A program made the position numbers and the translations under genes. The notes under the pieces were generated by a model that was not told the DNA's origin, searched no databases, and saw only the letters and a list, made by a program, of their open reading frames with translations. From NCBI GenBank assembly GCA_964652155.1, contig CAZZBK010000088.1:1-25050 (forward strand): 25,050 nucleotides of DNA. The letters run 5' to 3'. Each line of letters opens with the position of its first letter. Position 1 is the stretch's first letter. Origin of the DNA: CAZZBK01 sp964652155 (GTDB lineage Bacteria; Planctomycetota; Planctomycetia; Pirellulales; PNKZ01). Positions 22,606-25,050 of this stretch are shown here, in pieces.

Positions 22606-24831
22606 GTGCGTGCGCGGATCTGCTCCCATATGTTCGTCGCTTGGTTTGTGCTCGTCGGCTGTGTGCTAGCGCAATCATCGGCCGAGCGAATCCCGCTGGC
22701 GCCCGAGCCCCCTGAGCTGACGAATACACCTTTCGAGCGGCCCACTCTCTTCGCGCAACTTGCGACGCCACCAACGCTACCGACGCTTCCCGAGACGGTC
22801 ATCGTTGCCGAGCCGACAACTGATATTCAGCCCCGGACTCAATCGCCCCCTGGCGTCTATGAACAGATCATGTCGATCGGCCGAGGCGAGTCGTTGTTAG
22901 GTCAGACCGGCAGCGCATCCCAAGGACGCATCGGCCAGCAGCAGCTCATCTATCGCCCGATGCTCCGCCCGGGCGAGGTGTTCGAGACGATCCCCGGTGT
23001 CATCGTGACGCAACACAGCGGGTCGGGCAAAGCCAATCAGTGGTTCCTACGCGGCTTTAATTTGGATCACGGTACCGACTTTTCGATCAAGGTCGACAAT
23101 GTGCCAATCAACTTGCCGACCCACGCCCACGGTCAAGGCTATCTCGACGTCAACTTTCTGATCCCCGAGTTGCTCGAATCGATGGACTATAAGAAGGGGC
23201 CCTACTATGTCGAGCAGGGGGACTTTAGCTCCGCCGGCGGCGCTGAGGCGCACGTCATGACGCGACTACCGGCGAGCATCAACCGCGCCGCCGTCGGTTC
23301 ATACGGCTTCTTTCGTGCGCTCAATGCTAACTCGGCCGACCTGGGACCCGGTCATCTACTGCATGCATTCGAGTATCAACATTATGACGGCCCTTGGGAT
23401 GTGCCCGAAAGTTTCAATAAGTACAACCTGCTCTTCAAGTACACGCTCGGCGACGACGACCAAGGCATGTCGCTCTCGACTCAAAATTACTACGCCCAGT
23501 GGACTTCGACCGATCAAATCCCGCAACGGGCCGTCGATCAGGGGCTCATCTCACGGCTCGGCTCGTTGAACTCGACCGATGGTGGCCGTTCGACGCGCTC
23601 GATTAATAACGCACAGCTCTGGCACACCTGGCAAAACGGTTCGATCACCCGGCTCAACACCTATGCACAGTACTACCGACTCGACCTGTTCAACGATTTC
23701 ACCTTCTTCTTGAACGATCCGGTGAACGGCGATCAGTTCGCGCAGCGCGACAAGCGGGCGATCGTCGGCACGAACCTATCGCACGAATGGGATAGCGACT
23801 GGACCGGCCGAGGAGCGCATAGCGTGATCGGAGCGCAGATTCGGAATGATTCGATTCCCGAAGTCGGTTTACAGAACACGGCCCAGCGTGACGTGCTGAG
23901 CATTACCCGTGATGATCGTGTGAACCAAGCCAGCATGGGGCTCTACGCCAGTCGTACGACATGGTGGACAGAGCGTGTGCGAACGATCTTCGGTTCGCGC
24001 GGCGACTTTTATAACTTCCGAGTGAATAGCCGTACGCTAGCTGCCAACTCAGGCTTTGTCGCCGATAGTATTTGGAGCCCCAAGGCCTCGATCATTTTTG
24101 GGCCGTGGAACCAGACCGAGTTCTTCATGAACTGGGGCTTTGGTTTCCACAGCAACGATGCCCGCGGAACAACGACCACGATCGATCCGACCACGCTGCT
24201 GTCGGTGACCCCCGTGACACCGCTCGTTCGCTCGCAAGGATACGAAGTAGGCTACCGGAGTTCGGCGATCAAGAACCTCAATACGTCGTTCACGCTTTGG
24301 TATCTGGAACTGGGGAGCGAGTTGCTGTTTGTCGGCGACGCCGGCACCACCGAGCCGAGTCGTCCCAGCCGGCGCTATGGAATCGAGTGGTCGAACTACT
24401 ACACACTCAGCGACCGCTTACACTTCGATCTCGACGTGGCCGCCACGCAGTCGCGATTCACGGGCGACGATCCGGCCGGGCCGAAAATTCCCGGCGCGAT
24501 CGGCACAACGGTCAACTCGGGCCCGACGTTCCTGCTCGGTAATGGCTGGTTCCTCTCGAGTCGCTTCCGCTACTTTGGTCCCCGCCCCTTGACCGAGGAC
24601 AACAGCGTTCGCTCGCTCGGCACGCAGTTGATCGATATGCGCCTGGGCGTGCAGCGCGAGCGCTCGCAATTCGGGCTCGAGGTCTTCAACCTCCTCGGCT
24701 CGCGCACCCATGACATCGACTATTACTACGCCTCACGTCTGCCGGGGGAACCATTTGCCGGCGTGAACGATGTGCATTTTCATCCCGTCGAGCCCATCGG
24801 CTTTCGTGGGTATTTTAATTTGGCCTGGTGA
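22606..24831 (+). CDS. TonB-dependent outer-membrane receptor
   Basis: TonB-dependent receptors import scarce ligands across the outer membrane using energy passed through TonB-ExbBD. From GTG 22606 the protein has 741 residues: a signal peptide with Arg-rich start and hydrophobic core (VAWFVLVGCVLAQSSA), a Pro-rich stretch, a TonB-box-like ETVIVAE at about 63-69, and a plug domain (about 115-220) with FETIPGVIV, FLRGFNLDHGTDF and PTHAHGQGYLDVNFLIPEL. A beta barrel of many alternating strands follows, ending in an aromatic residue, YFNLAW. The start is uncertain: ATG 22498 keeps the frame but gives no signal peptide at the N-terminus, and ATG 22630 loses the Arg residues. The plug pattern belongs to a widespread receptor type whose ligand I cannot infer. 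No TonB or ExbB gene is nearby. Confidence 0.92.
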   Translation: MRARICSHMFVAWFVLVGCVLAQSSAERIPLAPEPPELTNTPFERPTLFAQLATPPTLPTLPETVIVAEPTTDIQPRTQSPPGVYEQIMSIGRGESLLGQTGSASQGRIGQQQLIYRPMLRPGEVFETIPGVIVTQHSGSGKANQWFLRGFNLDHGTDFSIKVDNVPINLPTHAHGQGYLDVNFLIPELLESMDYKKGPYYVEQGDFSSAGGAEAHVMTRLPASINRAAVGSYGFFRALNANSADLGPGHLLHAFEYQHYDGPWDVPESFNKYNLLFKYTLGDDDQGMSLSTQNYYAQWTSTDQIPQRAVDQGLISRLGSLNSTDGGRSTRSINNAQLWHTWQNGSITRLNTYAQYYRLDLFNDFTFFLNDPVNGDQFAQRDKRAIVGTNLSHEWDSDWTGRGAHSVIGAQIRNDSIPEVGLQNTAQRDVLSITRDDRVNQASMGLYASRTTWWTERVRTIFGSRGDFYNFRVNSRTLAANSGFVADSIWSPKASIIFGPWNQTEFFMNWGFGFHSNDARGTTTTIDPTTLLSVTPVTPLVRSQGYEVGYRSSAIKNLNTSFTLWYLELGSELLFVGDAGTTEPSRPSRRYGIEWSNYYTLSDRLHFDLDVAATQSRFTGDDPAGPKIPGAIGTTVNSGPTFLLGNGWFLSSRFRYFGPRPLTEDNSVRSLGTQLIDMRLGVQRERSQFGLEVFNLLGSRTHDIDYYYASRLPGEPFAGVNDVHFHPVEPIGFRGYFNLAW

Positions 24832-24894
24832 GAGGTAAGGGTCGTTCTGCACCACCGTCTGTCACTCGCTTTGATTCACAGATAGATTACAGCA

Positions 24895-24921
24895 TTGACT
24901 GTGGGCGATTATGGGTATGAT
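24895..24921 (+). promoter_or_regulatory. Predicted promoter for the gene at the right edge
   Basis: TTGACT (24895-24900) and TATGAT (24916-24921) are separated by 15 nt, slightly short for a sigma70-type promoter. They lie about 27 nt before the start codon at 24948. The gap 24832-24894 holds nothing else that I can see. Confidence 0.4.
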
Positions 24922-24947
24922 GTCGCGGGAGCGAGCTTCAGGAACTC

Positions 24948-25050
24948 ATGAAACCATTAACACACGAGCAGGTTCGAGCCATTGAGCGCATGGAGATCAT
25001 CGATCCGGCGATGGTCGCGGTGCTGCGCGAGAAAACGCCCGCCGAACGAT
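24948..25050 (+). CDS. Partial gene at window edge, short planctomycete-type protein
   Basis: Only the first 34 codons are present (MKPLTHEQVRAIERMEIID, then PAMVAVLREKTPAER) and the frame is open to the window edge. AGGA at 24940-24943 gives a ribosome binding site four bases before ATG 24948. The N-terminus resembles a group of short hypothetical proteins of Planctomycetes in which a conserved MxxLTxEQ start is followed by a short helix. This is a memory-based impression, not a checked match. No function can be assigned. Confidence 0.6.
   Translation, partial: MKPLTHEQVRAIERMEIIDPAMVAVLREKTPAER

Overview
The window reads as chromosomal DNA of a high-GC planctomycete, most likely of the Pirellulales/Pirellulaceae type. 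This is inferred from gene content and was not confirmed by any search. The main pointers are a DUF1559-type prepilin-like protein with an H-x9-DG motif, a secreted sulfatase, a giant ResB-CcsA fusion, an OleB-like hydrolase next to a CitG-like protein, a QueC variant of a type I associate with Planctomycetes, several planctomycete-style lipoproteins, and rsmH lying outside a normal division/cell-wall cluster. Nothing looks like a prophage, CRISPR array, rRNA or tRNA gene.

Layout. Positions 64-1820 (minus) hold an OleB-like alpha/beta hydrolase and a CitG-family protein, coupled by an ATGA overlap. A regulatory gap with a perfect GC-rich hairpin separates them from ppk1, which is followed by rsmH and a membrane-anchored double-LysM protein (2094-7163, plus). 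The LysM gene meets a secreted sulfatase (7160-8800/8824, minus) tail to tail, with the two stop codons sharing a CTAG. A divergent gap leads to aroC and a membrane-anchored protein of unknown function (9047-11519, plus). These converge on a cytochrome c maturation operon (11585-15846, minus: lipoprotein, then ResB-CcsA fusion), with a 65-nt double palindrome exactly filling the space between the two stops. Next come three minus-strand envelope genes: a small coiled-coil lipoprotein, a helix-turn-helix protein with octapeptide repeats and a C-terminal membrane anchor, and a short exported or anchored protein. After a structured leader come a queC-like gene and queD (18372-19493, plus). The end of the window holds a frameshifted HupE/UreJ remnant, a GntP-type permease (minus), a DUF1559 protein, a TonB-dependent receptor, and the first 34 codons of a gene cut by the window edge.

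How it works together. Most genes are housekeeping or envelope functions: polyphosphate synthesis, rRNA methylation, the shikimate end step, cytochrome c assembly, deazapurine (queuosine precursor) synthesis, and uptake of sugar acids and of an unknown TonB-dependent ligand. I do not see a clear new multi-gene system. The most interesting items are the membrane-tethered HTH/repeat protein, the QueC-like enzyme with a changed PP-loop behind a possible folded RNA leader, the LysM protein in the place where ftsL usually follows rsmH, the HupE remnant, and the intergenic palindromes.
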